Assembly: GCA_030427505.1 (NCBI GenBank)
Contig: JAUICH010000026.1
Span: 1-64,000 of the forward strand
From: Verrucomicrobiia bacterium
Lineage (GTDB): Bacteria > Verrucomicrobiota > Verrucomicrobiia > Verrucomicrobiales > DEV007
Length of the DNA: 64,000 nucleotides
Direction: 5' to 3'
The first letter of the stretch is position 1, and each line of letters begins with the position of its first letter. The translations under genes were made by a program, and so were the position numbers. The notes beneath the pieces are model-generated. The model had not been told where the DNA came from and did not search any database. It was given only the letters and a program-made list of their open reading frames with translations. This document shows, piece by piece, positions 33,771 through 43,005 of this stretch.

Positions 33771-36755
33771 TCAATCCGCGGTGGTGACGTATTCGAGTAG
33801 GTCGGCCAAGTCCTGACGGGAGAGGGTGGCTTCCAGGCCCACGGGCATGAGGGACTGACCCATGGCCTGCATCTGGGCGAGGTCAGCGCGCGCCACGGTG
33901 GTTTCGACGCCGCCGGGCTGACGGATAGTCAGAGAATCGGCGGTTTCGTTGGCGACCAAGCCGATCAGGGTTTCGCCTTGTTTCGTGGTGGCGATATAGG
34001 CGGCGTATTGAGGGGCGACTTCGCGATTCGGGTCTATGAGGTTGGTTAGAATGGAAGCCTTTCCCGCGGTCTTGAAGGTCACGCGGTCTGGACCCACGGC
34101 AAAGCCCTGGTCACCGGAGCGGTGACAGGTCATGCAGACTTGCTGGAATTTTTCATGACCGCGTTTGGCGTCCGCTTCGAGGTCGAGGACGGAAAGGTAG
34201 TCTTCGATCACCGCCTGCCGGTCGATGGCGGTGGAGACGAGGGTTTCTTCCGCAAGGGTGCGGACCTTGGCATCTTTGTATTTTTTCAATGCGGTTTGCT
34301 GGGGAGAGGGAATCTCCGCTGCCGCGATCTTTCCGTCCCGGATGGCGGTTAGAAGCTCCACGGCGTAGTCGCCACGGCTGAGAAGACGGCCGATGGCGTG
34401 GTTGCGTTCCGCCAGGGTGAGATCCGGCCAGCGAATGACGATGGCGGATGCGAGATCCGGAGAGCGGCGTGCGGCCAGGGTATCGACGGCGGCGGTCCGG
34501 AGGGTGGTATCATTGGATGACTCAAGGAGAGACACGGCGGCGCTGGAGGGTTCGTCGCCGGGAGCATAGGCGAGCAGGCGTACGGCGGCGGCCCGGGTCT
34601 CAGGGGCAAGAGAGCCGTCCGTAGCCTGGGAAATTGCGTTGGAGAATACCGGTCCCAAGACGTTTTCGACGTCGGCTTTGGCGAGCGACGACTTGGCTTT
34701 GGCCAGACCCGAGCCCAGCGCTTCCACCAGGTCCAGGGAACGGGCGGAGGTGGGAGCGGCGGCGATGGATCTGAGGACCGTGTTGACCGAGATGGGGTCG
34801 TTCATGTGGCCGATGATCGTGGTAAGATTCTCCAACATGGAGGCGCCGGACTCGCTCTTGTCTTTCAACAGCTCGAACAGCATGGCGGCTTCTTCCGGGG
34901 ACTTAATGGCGGAAAGGATGGCGGCTTCGTTCCAGGGATCGCCGAGAGCGCTTTCAGCCATGAAAATCAGCAGGGGGTTTGACCCCGCGCCGGAGGCGCG
35001 GTTGCTGAGGGCAAGGGCGGCTTCGTAGCGGACTTCGGGATCTTCGTCTCCCGCGGCGTTGGTGGCCAGGTCCGGACCGGCCAGGCGAATGGCGTGGCGG
35101 CGAACAGCGGGTGAGGTGTCGTTCAGGGCGTTGAGAAGGGCGAAGTCATCCAGGGCGTCCAGGCTGGACAGAAGATGAAGCGCGAGGAGTTTTCCCGCGC
35201 CGGGGTTTTCCTTTTTGATGATGAAGTCTTTCAAAAGGGGAGCGGAATCCGGATCTTTTCGCTCCCAGAGGAGGCGCTGAGCGGTGGCGCGGTGCCAGCC
35301 ATTTGGATGGCCTAACAGGTTCACCAATGCTTCCGTTGACGCCTGGCTGATTGGGGAAGAAGGGCGGCGTTCGAAGTCTCTCTCAGGAACCGCGCGGTAA
35401 ATGCGGCCGCGGCGATTGCCGCTGTTGAGATCCAGGTATTGCTTGATGCCGGGCGGCAGGCTCTTGGGATGTTCGATGGTCTCGCGGTACATGTCCGCGA
35501 TGTAAAGACAGCCGTCCGGGGCATTGGTGAAAGACACGGGCCGGAACCAGTTGTCGGAGGAGGCGACGAACTCGCTCTTGGCATCGTCCGGGTGACGGCT
35601 GGCGGAGAGCGTGGCCTGGCCGGGGAGGTTCTGGATGACTTTGCGATGGACGAGGTTGCTGCCCGCGTCGCCGATGAAGGCGTTGTCCGCGAATTCCGGC
35701 CCGTAAGCGTCGCCAGTGTAGATCGTGATGCCAGTGGCGGCGGTAAAGTATCCAGAGACACGGCCGCCGCCTTCCACCACGCCGGGCACCATGCCACTGA
35801 CCCGCCACCGGGTGCGGATGATGCGCCAGGCTTCGTCCGGGCTGATGCGAAAGACTTCCGCCGAGGGACCGTCCGTGGCGATGGAGGCGAGGGCGGACGG
35901 CAGGCTGTAGTAGGGGTTGGGAGTCACCTGGCTGAGCTCATACATCACGGCCTGAATGTGGTTGCTGTTGGAGCAGACGTAGCGGCGGCCTTTGCTGTCG
36001 AAGGAGAGGCCATACTGAGCGGAGCCGCTTTCGGCCCGTAGATCGCGCTTCACGGGATCGAAGGAAAAGTCGGCGCCGCGCAGGTTCAGGGCTTCGCTTT
36101 CCGGTTGGTCCGGCCGGCGGACGAGACCGCCATTGCGGGCGGTGGCGCCGTAAATGCGGTTGTCCGGCCCCCAAGTCAGGCTGTTAACCAGGGCCTGGAC
36201 GTTCAGTTCATCCACTCCGGCGCCGAAGCCTGTGAAGACGACTTCCTTTTCTTCCGCGACGCCATCGCCGTCCTTGTCGCGGAAGTAGAGAAGGTCAGGC
36301 GTGGCGGCGACGAAGATCCCTCCATCGTAGCAGGCGACCCCCGTGGGCCATTTCAGGCCCTCGGCATAGACCGTGGCGCGGTCGAACCTGCCGTCCTGAT
36401 CTTCATCGACCAGGAGCCGGATGCGGCCTTCCTCCGAATCGCGTCGCTCGGAGTAGCCGCGCATTTCGACGGCGAAGAGCCGTCCGTCAGCATCGAATTC
36501 CAGAGCGATGGGATCCTCCACCAGGGGTTCGTGGGCCGCGAGTTCCAGCTTGAAGCCGGGCTTTACCTGGAAGGTTCCCAGCGCATCCGCCGGGTCCGTG
36601 GCGGGAAGGCGGGGCAGGTCTTCCGCCTTGGCCTGGGGTTCCGTGGCGTCTCCGGCAGCCCGAGCCGCTGGATGGGGATGAGGAAGGATGGCGATGACGA
36701 AGCACCAAAGGACTGGCAAAGTCACGGCCTGGAGAGGGCGGCGGGGGCGTTTCAT
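33771..36755 (-). CDS. PVC-type haem-binding dehydrogenase with HEAT repeats
   Basis: A 994-residue exported protein with the three-part plan typical of PVC bacteria: a signal peptide (to about residue 35), an N-terminal beta-propeller of the membrane-bound dehydrogenase/NHL type (about 50-440, with EFDADGRLFAVEMRGYSE and ADMYRETIEHP), HEAT-like helical repeats (about 460-830), and a C-terminal class I cytochrome c domain with CMTCHRSGDQG (one haem). The propeller probably oxidises a sugar or sugar alcohol and passes electrons to the haem. The substrate is unknown. Use of ATG 36755 is fixed by the signal peptide. It is divergent from the amidohydrolase gene. Confidence 0.9.
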   Translation of the reverse strand: MKRPRRPLQAVTLPVLWCFVIAILPHPHPAARAAGDATEPQAKAEDLPRLPATDPADALGTFQVKPGFKLELAAHEPLVEDPIALEFDADGRLFAVEMRGYSERRDSEEGRIRLLVDEDQDGRFDRATVYAEGLKWPTGVACYDGGIFVAATPDLLYFRDKDGDGVAEEKEVVFTGFGAGVDELNVQALVNSLTWGPDNRIYGATARNGGLVRRPDQPESEALNLRGADFSFDPVKRDLRAESGSAQYGLSFDSKGRRYVCSNSNHIQAVMYELSQVTPNPYYSLPSALASIATDGPSAEVFRISPDEAWRIIRTRWRVSGMVPGVVEGGGRVSGYFTAATGITIYTGDAYGPEFADNAFIGDAGSNLVHRKVIQNLPGQATLSASRHPDDAKSEFVASSDNWFRPVSFTNAPDGCLYIADMYRETIEHPKSLPPGIKQYLDLNSGNRRGRIYRAVPERDFERRPSSPISQASTEALVNLLGHPNGWHRATAQRLLWERKDPDSAPLLKDFIIKKENPGAGKLLALHLLSSLDALDDFALLNALNDTSPAVRRHAIRLAGPDLATNAAGDEDPEVRYEAALALSNRASGAGSNPLLIFMAESALGDPWNEAAILSAIKSPEEAAMLFELLKDKSESGASMLENLTTIIGHMNDPISVNTVLRSIAAAPTSARSLDLVEALGSGLAKAKSSLAKADVENVLGPVFSNAISQATDGSLAPETRAAAVRLLAYAPGDEPSSAAVSLLESSNDTTLRTAAVDTLAARRSPDLASAIVIRWPDLTLAERNHAIGRLLSRGDYAVELLTAIRDGKIAAAEIPSPQQTALKKYKDAKVRTLAEETLVSTAIDRQAVIEDYLSVLDLEADAKRGHEKFQQVCMTCHRSGDQGFAVGPDRVTFKTAGKASILTNLIDPNREVAPQYAAYIATTKQGETLIGLVANETADSLTIRQPGGVETTVARADLAQMQAMGQSLMPVGLEATLSRQDLADLLEYVTTAD

Positions 36756-36935
36756 TGGGAATTTCTGAACCGGTAGAGGGGGCTCTTGTTCAAAGAAGGG
36801 GAATCGCAATGGATTGGAGAGCAAGGGCTTGTTCTTGGCAAGACCGTGTTGCGAATGGTAGTACCAAATGTCCATTCAGAAGAACCGGTTTGTCCTCGGT
36901 GACCCACCCCCAACGTTTTCCGTCTTAAAGCTCCC

Positions 36936-37886
36936 ATGAAACGCAGACAGTTTATTCGCTATGCGGCGGCTTCGGCTGCCGCGCCGTTGCTCGTTTCCGA
37001 TATCTCGAAATCCGTGGCCGCGGAGAAGGAAGCTGAGTTGGAGATCATCGACATCCATCAGCACGTGAATTTTCATGGGCGGATGAATGAAGCCTTGGTG
37101 GCGCACCAGAGGACCATGGGAGTGAGCAAGACCGTGTTGCTTCCCGCCGGTTCGCAGATCATGAGTGCGTCCACCCACCAGGGGAAGTCGAATGGGTTGG
37201 CGGCGAGGGTGTTCGGGACGGAAGCCTCCGCGAGGCTGGCGGCGGCGCATCCGGATGAGTTTATCTACTTCACCAATGAGGTGCCGGATCTGGAGGGAGC
37301 CAAGGCGGAACTGGAAAAGTGGCTGGAGCGAGGCGCGCGGGGCATCGGGGAGATGAAGTATGGCATGGACTGCGACTCCGAGCCGATGCAGATGGTCTAC
37401 CAGATTGCCCGGCACTATGACGTGCCGGTGCTCCTGCATTTCCAGCACGAAAAGTATAATATGGGTTTCGACCGGTTTTATAAAATGCTGGAGAAATACC
37501 CGGAGGTGAACTTTTTTGGGCATGCCCAGACTTGGTGGGGGAACATCGATAAGAGCCACCAACAGGAAGAGATGTATCCGAAAGGACCGGTGACCCCCGG
37601 TGGTCTGACGGACAAGTATTTGTCAGACTATCCCAACATGTTTGGCGATCTGTCCGCCGGGTCGGGCCGGAATGCGCTGACCCGGGACGAGGAGCACGCC
37701 GCGGCCTTCCTGGAGAAACACCAGGATAAGCTATGTTACGGGACAGACTGCGCGGACCCGGAAGGCAGCGGTGAAAAATGCAGTGGCAGCCAGACTCAGG
37801 CGATTGTGAAGCGGTTGCTGACGGATCCGGTGGCGCAAAGGAAAGTGTTTTCGTCGAACGCCCGGAGGGTAATTCGGTTCGACTAG
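36936..37886 (+). CDS. Exported metal-dependent amidohydrolase
   Basis: A 316-residue TIM-barrel amidohydrolase of the amidohydrolase-2 (PF04909-like) group. The N-terminus MKRRQFIRYAAASAAA looks like a twin-arginine signal (RRQFIR), so it would be exported folded with its metal. Metal ligands are probably in IDIHQHVN (about 40-47), a His in LLHFQHEKY, a His in FFGHAQTWWG and the Asp in YGTDCADPEG. Members act as decarboxylases or lactonases on aromatic or sugar acids; the substrate is unknown. It is followed 64 bases later by a glycerophosphodiesterase. Confidence 0.83.
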   Translation: MKRRQFIRYAAASAAAPLLVSDISKSVAAEKEAELEIIDIHQHVNFHGRMNEALVAHQRTMGVSKTVLLPAGSQIMSASTHQGKSNGLAARVFGTEASARLAAAHPDEFIYFTNEVPDLEGAKAELEKWLERGARGIGEMKYGMDCDSEPMQMVYQIARHYDVPVLLHFQHEKYNMGFDRFYKMLEKYPEVNFFGHAQTWWGNIDKSHQQEEMYPKGPVTPGGLTDKYLSDYPNMFGDLSAGSGRNALTRDEEHAAAFLEKHQDKLCYGTDCADPEGSGEKCSGSQTQAIVKRLLTDPVAQRKVFSSNARRVIRFD

Positions 37887-37950
37887 ACGGTTCTCAAGAA
37901 AACCGGAGCAAAAGAGAACGTAACGTGCGGGAACAGATCGGGGTATTCGC

Positions 37951-38763
37951 ATGAGAATGAGGTATGTCTTTGGATTCGTGTGGTTCTTGCTGAATGCCGT
38001 CTGTCAGGGCGAGGAACAAGGTATGTCGTCAAGCCCACTCATCATTGCTCATCGGGGAGCCAGCGCGGAAGCGCCGGAGAACACCTTGGCGTCGATCAAG
38101 TTGGCGCAGGAAAAGAAGACGGACTGGATTGAATTCGATGTGCGGGTGACGGCGGATGGCGTGCTGATGTTGCAACACGACAAGACACTGGAGCGATTTA
38201 CGGGTGAGACGGCGGCATTTGAAACGCTCTCTTTGGCTGAGGTTGAACGAAAGGACGTGGGCCGGTGGTTTGGGGAAGCATTTACCGGCGAAAAGATGCC
38301 CAGCTTTGCCCAGGCCATAGAGGCGTGCTTGCCGGAAGCCACGCCCTTGATCGAGCAGAAGACAGGTAGCGCGGAGGCCTACGCGGCGGTCTTGAGGGAC
38401 TTGAATGCGGTGGACCGCGTGGTGGTGCAGAGTTTTGATTGGCAGTTTTTGAGCGAGATCCGGGAGTTGCTTCCTGACCTGACTATTGGAGCGCTGGGGG
38501 ACAAGGAAGTGACCGCCGAAAAGAAGAGTCAGCTAGAGGCTTTGAAGCCTGAGTGGGTGGGGTGGAACCAGAAGTACCTGACTGAGGCGGCGATCAGCGG
38601 GTTTCAGGAATCCGGTTATCGGGTGGCGGTCTGGACGGTGAATGACGTGCGCGGATATCAACGTTTCGTCACCTGGGGGGTGGACGGCATCATTACCGAC
38701 CGGCCGGATACGGCTCGGGAAGTGGCGGAGGATTTGGCGAAGCCAGCTCAGCCGGAGAATTAG
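37951..38763 (+). CDS. Glycerophosphodiester phosphodiesterase family protein
   Basis: A 270-residue GDPD-type TIM barrel with an N-terminal signal peptide (about 1-22). The opening signature is IAHRGASAEAPENTLASIKLA, with HR and E for metal and phosphate; the second metal pair is in WIEFDVRVTADG and the general base in LQHDKTLERFTG. Further matches are VVVQSFDWQFL and VDGIITDRPD. It hydrolyses glycerophosphodiesters to glycerol 3-phosphate, or possibly other lipid or teichoic headgroups. It lies in a run of exported catabolic enzymes with PL6 and esterase genes downstream. Confidence 0.9.
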   Translation: MRMRYVFGFVWFLLNAVCQGEEQGMSSSPLIIAHRGASAEAPENTLASIKLAQEKKTDWIEFDVRVTADGVLMLQHDKTLERFTGETAAFETLSLAEVERKDVGRWFGEAFTGEKMPSFAQAIEACLPEATPLIEQKTGSAEAYAAVLRDLNAVDRVVVQSFDWQFLSEIRELLPDLTIGALGDKEVTAEKKSQLEALKPEWVGWNQKYLTEAAISGFQESGYRVAVWTVNDVRGYQRFVTWGVDGIITDRPDTAREVAEDLAKPAQPEN

Positions 38764-38819
38764 CCGCTTGCGGCATTTGAACTCTGCTACATTCGCGGAG
38801 GCTTTTCCCACCCCTTCCC

Positions 38820-40109
38820 ATGCAACCCACTTCATCTTTCTTGCGCACGGCACGACGCTTGGTCGCGATTGTGAGTGTGGTTTTCGGCGGGATCTTTTTG
38901 TGTTTTGTTTCGTCGTTCGGAGCCGAACGGGTGAGCCTGGATGAATTGGCGAAAGCCTTGGAGGGCAAGGCGTCGGAGACCGAGTTTGTCGTGCGGGATG
39001 GCGAGTATAAGGATCTGAAGTTGAAGCTGGAGGTTTCGGGGAAGGAGGACGCAAGAGTTCAGATCCGGGCGGAGACGCCGGGTGGCGTGGTGATAAGTGG
39101 GGAGTCCTGCCTTTTGCTCAAAGGAGAGTATGTGACGGTGGAGGGCTTTCTCTTTCGCGAGGGGCATTCGCCTATTGAAGGGGTAATCGAGTTTGAAGGA
39201 AGTCATTGCCGTCTGACGAACTGTGCTATAGATGCCTTTAATCACCCGGACCCCAAGAGGAAGGACAAATGGGTATCTCTGAAAGGGCAGCATCACGAAG
39301 TAGATCACTGCACGTTTCGGGGGAAGGCCTCCTTCAGCGTCTTACTGACGGTATGGCATGCGCCAGGGGTGCCCAACCACATTCACATCCATCACAATCA
39401 CTTCGTGGACCGGGCCCAAATCAAGGGGAAGAACGGCTACGAAACGATACGTATCGGGACCAGTGAAGTGGCGCACAGCGATTCCATTACACTGGTGGAG
39501 GAGAATCTTTTCGAGCGGTGCGATGGGGAGATCGAAACCATTTCCTGCAAGTCAGGGGCGAACATCTTTCGCCGCAACACCTTCCGGGAGTGTGCCGGCA
39601 CCCTGACGCTGCGCCATGGGAATGGCTCGCTGGTGGAGGAGAACTATTTTGACGGCGGCGGAAAGAAAGAAACCGGGGGCGTGCGGGTCTACGGAGAGAA
39701 TCACATCATCCGGGGAAACTACATCACGAGAACCACGGGCCGGGCCGACGGAGCCATCGCCTTCATGGCGGGGAACCCGAAACCTGAGCCGCACGAATGG
39801 CAACAGGTGCGGAACGTGAGCCTGGAGAACAACATTGTGGCTCTGAATCGCGGACCGGCGCTGAAGTATGACGAGAACTACGGCGAAGACAACCGGGTGG
39901 TTCTTCCGGAGGGACTGAGGTTTGTGGGGAACACTTTCGTGATCGGGAAAGAAGGTACATTTTCCGAGGGCTCGAAACAAGACACGGTGAGCCAGTGGGA
40001 GAACAACGCCATCCTGGAAATGGATGAGTTGCCGGAAGACTTGAAGGAGAAACTCCCCAAGGCCATGACGGTGAAGGAGGCGGGAGCGTCCTGGTTCGAG
40101 AACCAGTAA
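38820..40109 (+). CDS. Polysaccharide lyase family 6 (alginate lyase/chondroitinase B type)
   Basis: A 429-residue exported right-handed beta-helix lyase of family PL6, which cleaves alginate or dermatan-type uronans by beta-elimination. A signal peptide or anchor covers about residues 14-35. PL6 signatures are ENLFERCDGEIETISCKSG, where the two Glu bind Ca2+ and the Lys is the base, and TLRHGNGSLVEENYF, where the Arg is catalytic. TGGVRVYGENHIIRGNYI follows. The Lys/Arg spacing fits chondroitinase B and alginate lyases; alginate is more likely in a marine setting, but that is inference. It is followed 89 bases later by an esterase gene. Confidence 0.88.
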   Translation: MQPTSSFLRTARRLVAIVSVVFGGIFLCFVSSFGAERVSLDELAKALEGKASETEFVVRDGEYKDLKLKLEVSGKEDARVQIRAETPGGVVISGESCLLLKGEYVTVEGFLFREGHSPIEGVIEFEGSHCRLTNCAIDAFNHPDPKRKDKWVSLKGQHHEVDHCTFRGKASFSVLLTVWHAPGVPNHIHIHHNHFVDRAQIKGKNGYETIRIGTSEVAHSDSITLVEENLFERCDGEIETISCKSGANIFRRNTFRECAGTLTLRHGNGSLVEENYFDGGGKKETGGVRVYGENHIIRGNYITRTTGRADGAIAFMAGNPKPEPHEWQQVRNVSLENNIVALNRGPALKYDENYGEDNRVVLPEGLRFVGNTFVIGKEGTFSEGSKQDTVSQWENNAILEMDELPEDLKEKLPKAMTVKEAGASWFENQ

Positions 40110-40198
40110 GCGGTATCGCGAGACTTCCGCGACGCTGGCGTTGATCGGGAAAACCTTCGTCTTGCACTGAGCGGACGGAAGCCATAGCCTGCCGGGCC

Positions 40199-41347
40199 GT
40201 GAGAACCCCGAATTCCCTGGGCTGCTGGATGGCGGCCATTCTGTTGTCGATGAGCCTGGTCCCTCGAACGATTGCCGATGTTTTCAACGTGCCCAAGTCT
40301 CCCGAAGTGGGCGCGGATGGGACAGTGACTTTCCGGGTGCTGGCACCGAAGGCGAAAGAGGTGCTTTTGGCCGGTCTGCCAGGGAAGAAAGTACCGCTGT
40401 CCAAGGAGAAAGATGGGCTGTGGACCGTGACGGCCGGGCCGCTGGAGCCGGGACTTTACAGCTACACGTTTGAGATTGATGGCGCGGCGGTGGCCGACCA
40501 ATTCAACCGGAAGGTGAAAGCCTGGCGCCGCATGGCCAGCCTGGTGGAAGTGCCGGGGAATCCGCCTACGATCGAACAGCTCAGGGACGTGCCGCATGGG
40601 GAGGTCCACCTGCATACCTACTGGTCGGAGGCCCTTCAGGAACATCGTTCCTACCGCGTTTATACGCCGCCGGGGTATGCCGATAACGCGGAAAGCCGGG
40701 CGTATCCCGTGCTCTACCTGCTCCATGGATCGGGCGATGACGAGTCCGGGTGGACCGCGATCGGGCAGGCGAATGTGATCGCGGACAATCTGATCGCTGA
40801 GGACAAGGCGAAGCCGATGATCATCGTGATGCCGCACGGGCACGCCGCGCCTCCAGGGGTAGACATGGAGGCCATCGAAGACCGGGGCGAGTGGTATAAG
40901 CTGAACAACGAAGCCGTTTTCGCGGAGTTGAAGGAACGGATTCAGCCTCAGGTCGAGCAGCGCTACCGCGTCGCGGCGGCGCCGGACAGCCGCGCGGTGG
41001 CGGGTTTATCCATGGGGGGAGGACAGGCGGTTGCCTTAGGCCTGAGTGATCCGGAACGCTACCACTGGGTGGCGGGCTTCAGTTCCGCGGTGCCGGAAAC
41101 GGAAAAAGCGGCCGCGGAGATGTTTCCCGGGATCGTGGAGAAGGGAAAAGAATACGGCGAGGCCTACCGGCTGATCTGGATTGCTTGCGGTGAGGACGAT
41201 TTCCTCTTGGAGCGAAATGAGACGTTTCACGGGTTTCTGACCTCCCATGGTGTTGAGCATCAGTATTTGCTGACCGAAGGGGCCCATTCCTGGGATGTCT
41301 GGCGCGGCTACCTGGCGGAACTGTTGCCCCTCTTGTTTCAATCCTGA
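40199..41347 (+). CDS. Exported CE1-like esterase with N-terminal CBM48-like domain
   Basis: A 382-residue exported esterase. After a signal peptide (about 1-26) comes a small beta-sandwich of the CBM48/E-set type (about 32-98; FRVLAPKAKEVLLAG, PGLYSYTFEIDG). The esterase-D-like catalytic domain follows, with PVLYLLHGSGDDES, nucleophile Ser271 in GLSMGGGQ, acid near CGEDDFLL and His in EGAHSWDVW. This layout is that of feruloyl and acetyl esterases acting on decorated polysaccharides. The start is GTG at 40199. It sits between the PL6 lyase and a GDSL hydrolase, so cooperative breakdown of an acylated glycan is plausible. Confidence 0.87.
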   Translation: MRTPNSLGCWMAAILLSMSLVPRTIADVFNVPKSPEVGADGTVTFRVLAPKAKEVLLAGLPGKKVPLSKEKDGLWTVTAGPLEPGLYSYTFEIDGAAVADQFNRKVKAWRRMASLVEVPGNPPTIEQLRDVPHGEVHLHTYWSEALQEHRSYRVYTPPGYADNAESRAYPVLYLLHGSGDDESGWTAIGQANVIADNLIAEDKAKPMIIVMPHGHAAPPGVDMEAIEDRGEWYKLNNEAVFAELKERIQPQVEQRYRVAAAPDSRAVAGLSMGGGQAVALGLSDPERYHWVAGFSSAVPETEKAAAEMFPGIVEKGKEYGEAYRLIWIACGEDDFLLERNETFHGFLTSHGVEHQYLLTEGAHSWDVWRGYLAELLPLLFQS

Positions 41348-41368
41348 ACTCTCCGATAACCTCACTTC

Positions 41369-42805
41369 ATGAATAAGAAACGGAACATTGCAGACTTGGT
41401 AAGACTCGTGGCCGTGGCGGGAAGCCTGGTCCTCTCGGCGGGAACCTATGCCCAGAAGGCGCCGGAGGCGGAAAAACCCGCTGCCGCGCCGCCAAAACCT
41501 GAGACCGTGCTGGATCTTCAAGACGGGGACACCTTTGTCTTCCTGGGAGATTCGATCACTCACCAGTGTCTCTACACGCAGTATGTGGAGGACTTTTTCT
41601 ACACCCGCTATCCCGACCGGAAGATTCATTTTCACAATGCCGGGGTGAGTGGCGACCGGGCGGCGGATGCCCTGCGCCGGTTTGACGCGGACGTGGCGGC
41701 CTTCAAGCCGAAGTACGTCAGCGTGTTGCTGGGGATGAACGATGGAGAGTATCAGAACTTCAACAGCGAGACCTTTGGTCTCTATGAAAAGGGGATGACC
41801 GAGATCCTGGGCCGGATCCGGGAGATCGGGGCGGCTCCGATTGTGATGTCGCCCACGATGTTCGATCACCATCAGTTGGCGATCCGCAAGCAGGAAGAGG
41901 ACTTCCGCTTTGGCGACCGGCCGTTCGATCCGTATTACAATTCCGTGCTGGCCTACTACGGCGCATGGTTGCGGGAACAGGCCGGGGAACAAGGCCTGCC
42001 GTTTGTGAACCTGTGGGCGCCGACAAACGACTACACGACCCTGCAACGCAGGACGGAGCCTGACTTTACGCTGGTGCCAGACGCGATTCACCCGGGACCG
42101 GGCGGACAGTTCATCATGGCGTATGAGATGATTTCCCAACTTGGGACGGAGCGGAAAAACGTCAGTAGCATCACCGTGGTGAACCGTGGTGGAGCCTGGA
42201 AGGGTAACGCGAGCGGTGGAGAACTGAGCGAGGTGAAGGGCTCTCCCGAAGCGGACCACGTGACCTTTACCTTTGCCGCCCAGGCACTGCCCTGGGTGGT
42301 GCCGGATGAAGCTTTTGGAGAAGGGGCCAGCAAATGGGAGGACTACCCGAAACCTTCCGTGGGGGCCGCTCTGACGAAGGCCGGTCACCACTGGAGCAAC
42401 GAACGGGTGAAAATCGTGGGCCTGGAGCCGGGCACCTACGAGGTGTTGATCGATGGGCAATCCGCCGGCAAAAAGTTTTCCCATGTATCGCTGGGGGCAA
42501 AGATTGAACTGCAAAGCAATCCGGCCACGCCGCAGTATCAACAGGCCATGGAGGTGGCGCTGCTCAATCGCGAGCGGAATGACATGGCGGTGCGGATGTT
42601 GCGGAACCGCTGGAGTCACATCAAAGGAGTCCGCAATCGCTACGCCGAAGCTGCCGAGCCCGATCCCGTCAAGTTAGAGGAGGACATTGCCAAGGCCATG
42701 TCCGACATCGAGGAACTGATCAAGCTCGCGGATGACTACGAAGCGCGGATCTGGGAGCTGGCCCAGCCGAAGGCGCGGACTTACGAGATCCGGAAAGTGG
42801 ATTGA
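41369..42805 (+). CDS. Exported SGNH/GDSL hydrolase
   Basis: A 478-residue exported hydrolase. The signal peptide runs to about residue 29, followed by an Ala/Pro-rich linker. SGNH blocks are clear: FLGDSITHQ (nucleophile Ser), NAGVSGDRAADAL, VLLGMNDGEY (Asn) and PDAIHPGPGG (Asp and His). The roughly 200 residues after the core are beta-rich and then helical (LLNRERNDMAVRMLRNRWSH) and probably hold an accessory domain. It is likely a carbohydrate acetylesterase, given its neighbours. It follows the CE1-like gene by 21 bases, so they may be cotranscribed. Confidence 0.85.
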   Translation: MNKKRNIADLVRLVAVAGSLVLSAGTYAQKAPEAEKPAAAPPKPETVLDLQDGDTFVFLGDSITHQCLYTQYVEDFFYTRYPDRKIHFHNAGVSGDRAADALRRFDADVAAFKPKYVSVLLGMNDGEYQNFNSETFGLYEKGMTEILGRIREIGAAPIVMSPTMFDHHQLAIRKQEEDFRFGDRPFDPYYNSVLAYYGAWLREQAGEQGLPFVNLWAPTNDYTTLQRRTEPDFTLVPDAIHPGPGGQFIMAYEMISQLGTERKNVSSITVVNRGGAWKGNASGGELSEVKGSPEADHVTFTFAAQALPWVVPDEAFGEGASKWEDYPKPSVGAALTKAGHHWSNERVKIVGLEPGTYEVLIDGQSAGKKFSHVSLGAKIELQSNPATPQYQQAMEVALLNRERNDMAVRMLRNRWSHIKGVRNRYAEAAEPDPVKLEEDIAKAMSDIEELIKLADDYEARIWELAQPKARTYEIRKVD

Positions 42806-42850
42806 GGGGGGAAGGGGGGAGCGGTGCTTTGTGGCGGTGGCGCTGCGACA

Positions 42851-42962
42851 GACAGGGAGACAGGGAGACAGGGAGACAGGGAGACAGGGAGACAGGGAGA
42901 CAGGGAGACAGGGAGACAGGGAGACAGGGAGACAGGGAGACAGGGAGACAGGGAGACAGGGG
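42851..42962 (+). repeat. Tandem octamer array, 14 units of GACAGGGA
   Basis: Fourteen contiguous 8-bp units cover 112 bases; all read GACAGGGA except the last, GACAGGGG. The array has no spacers, so it is not CRISPR. It is preceded by GGTGGCGCTGCGACA and lies 43 bases upstream of the S23-type gene. Related units in the opposite orientation lie downstream of that gene (43471-43502). Unit number is likely to vary between strains, since perfect short repeats are slippage-prone. Confidence 0.95.
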
Positions 42963-43005
42963 TGGCCGATTTTGATAAGCGGGTTTTGTGGTATTGGTAT
43001 GCGAA

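Noticed and set aside
41036-42619. 527-codon minus-strand frame opposite the esterase and GDSL genes
   Set aside because: It spans two real genes and their spacer and has no domain character.
42851-42962. CRISPR array
   Set aside because: Units are contiguous, 8 bp long and have no spacers; no cas gene is present.
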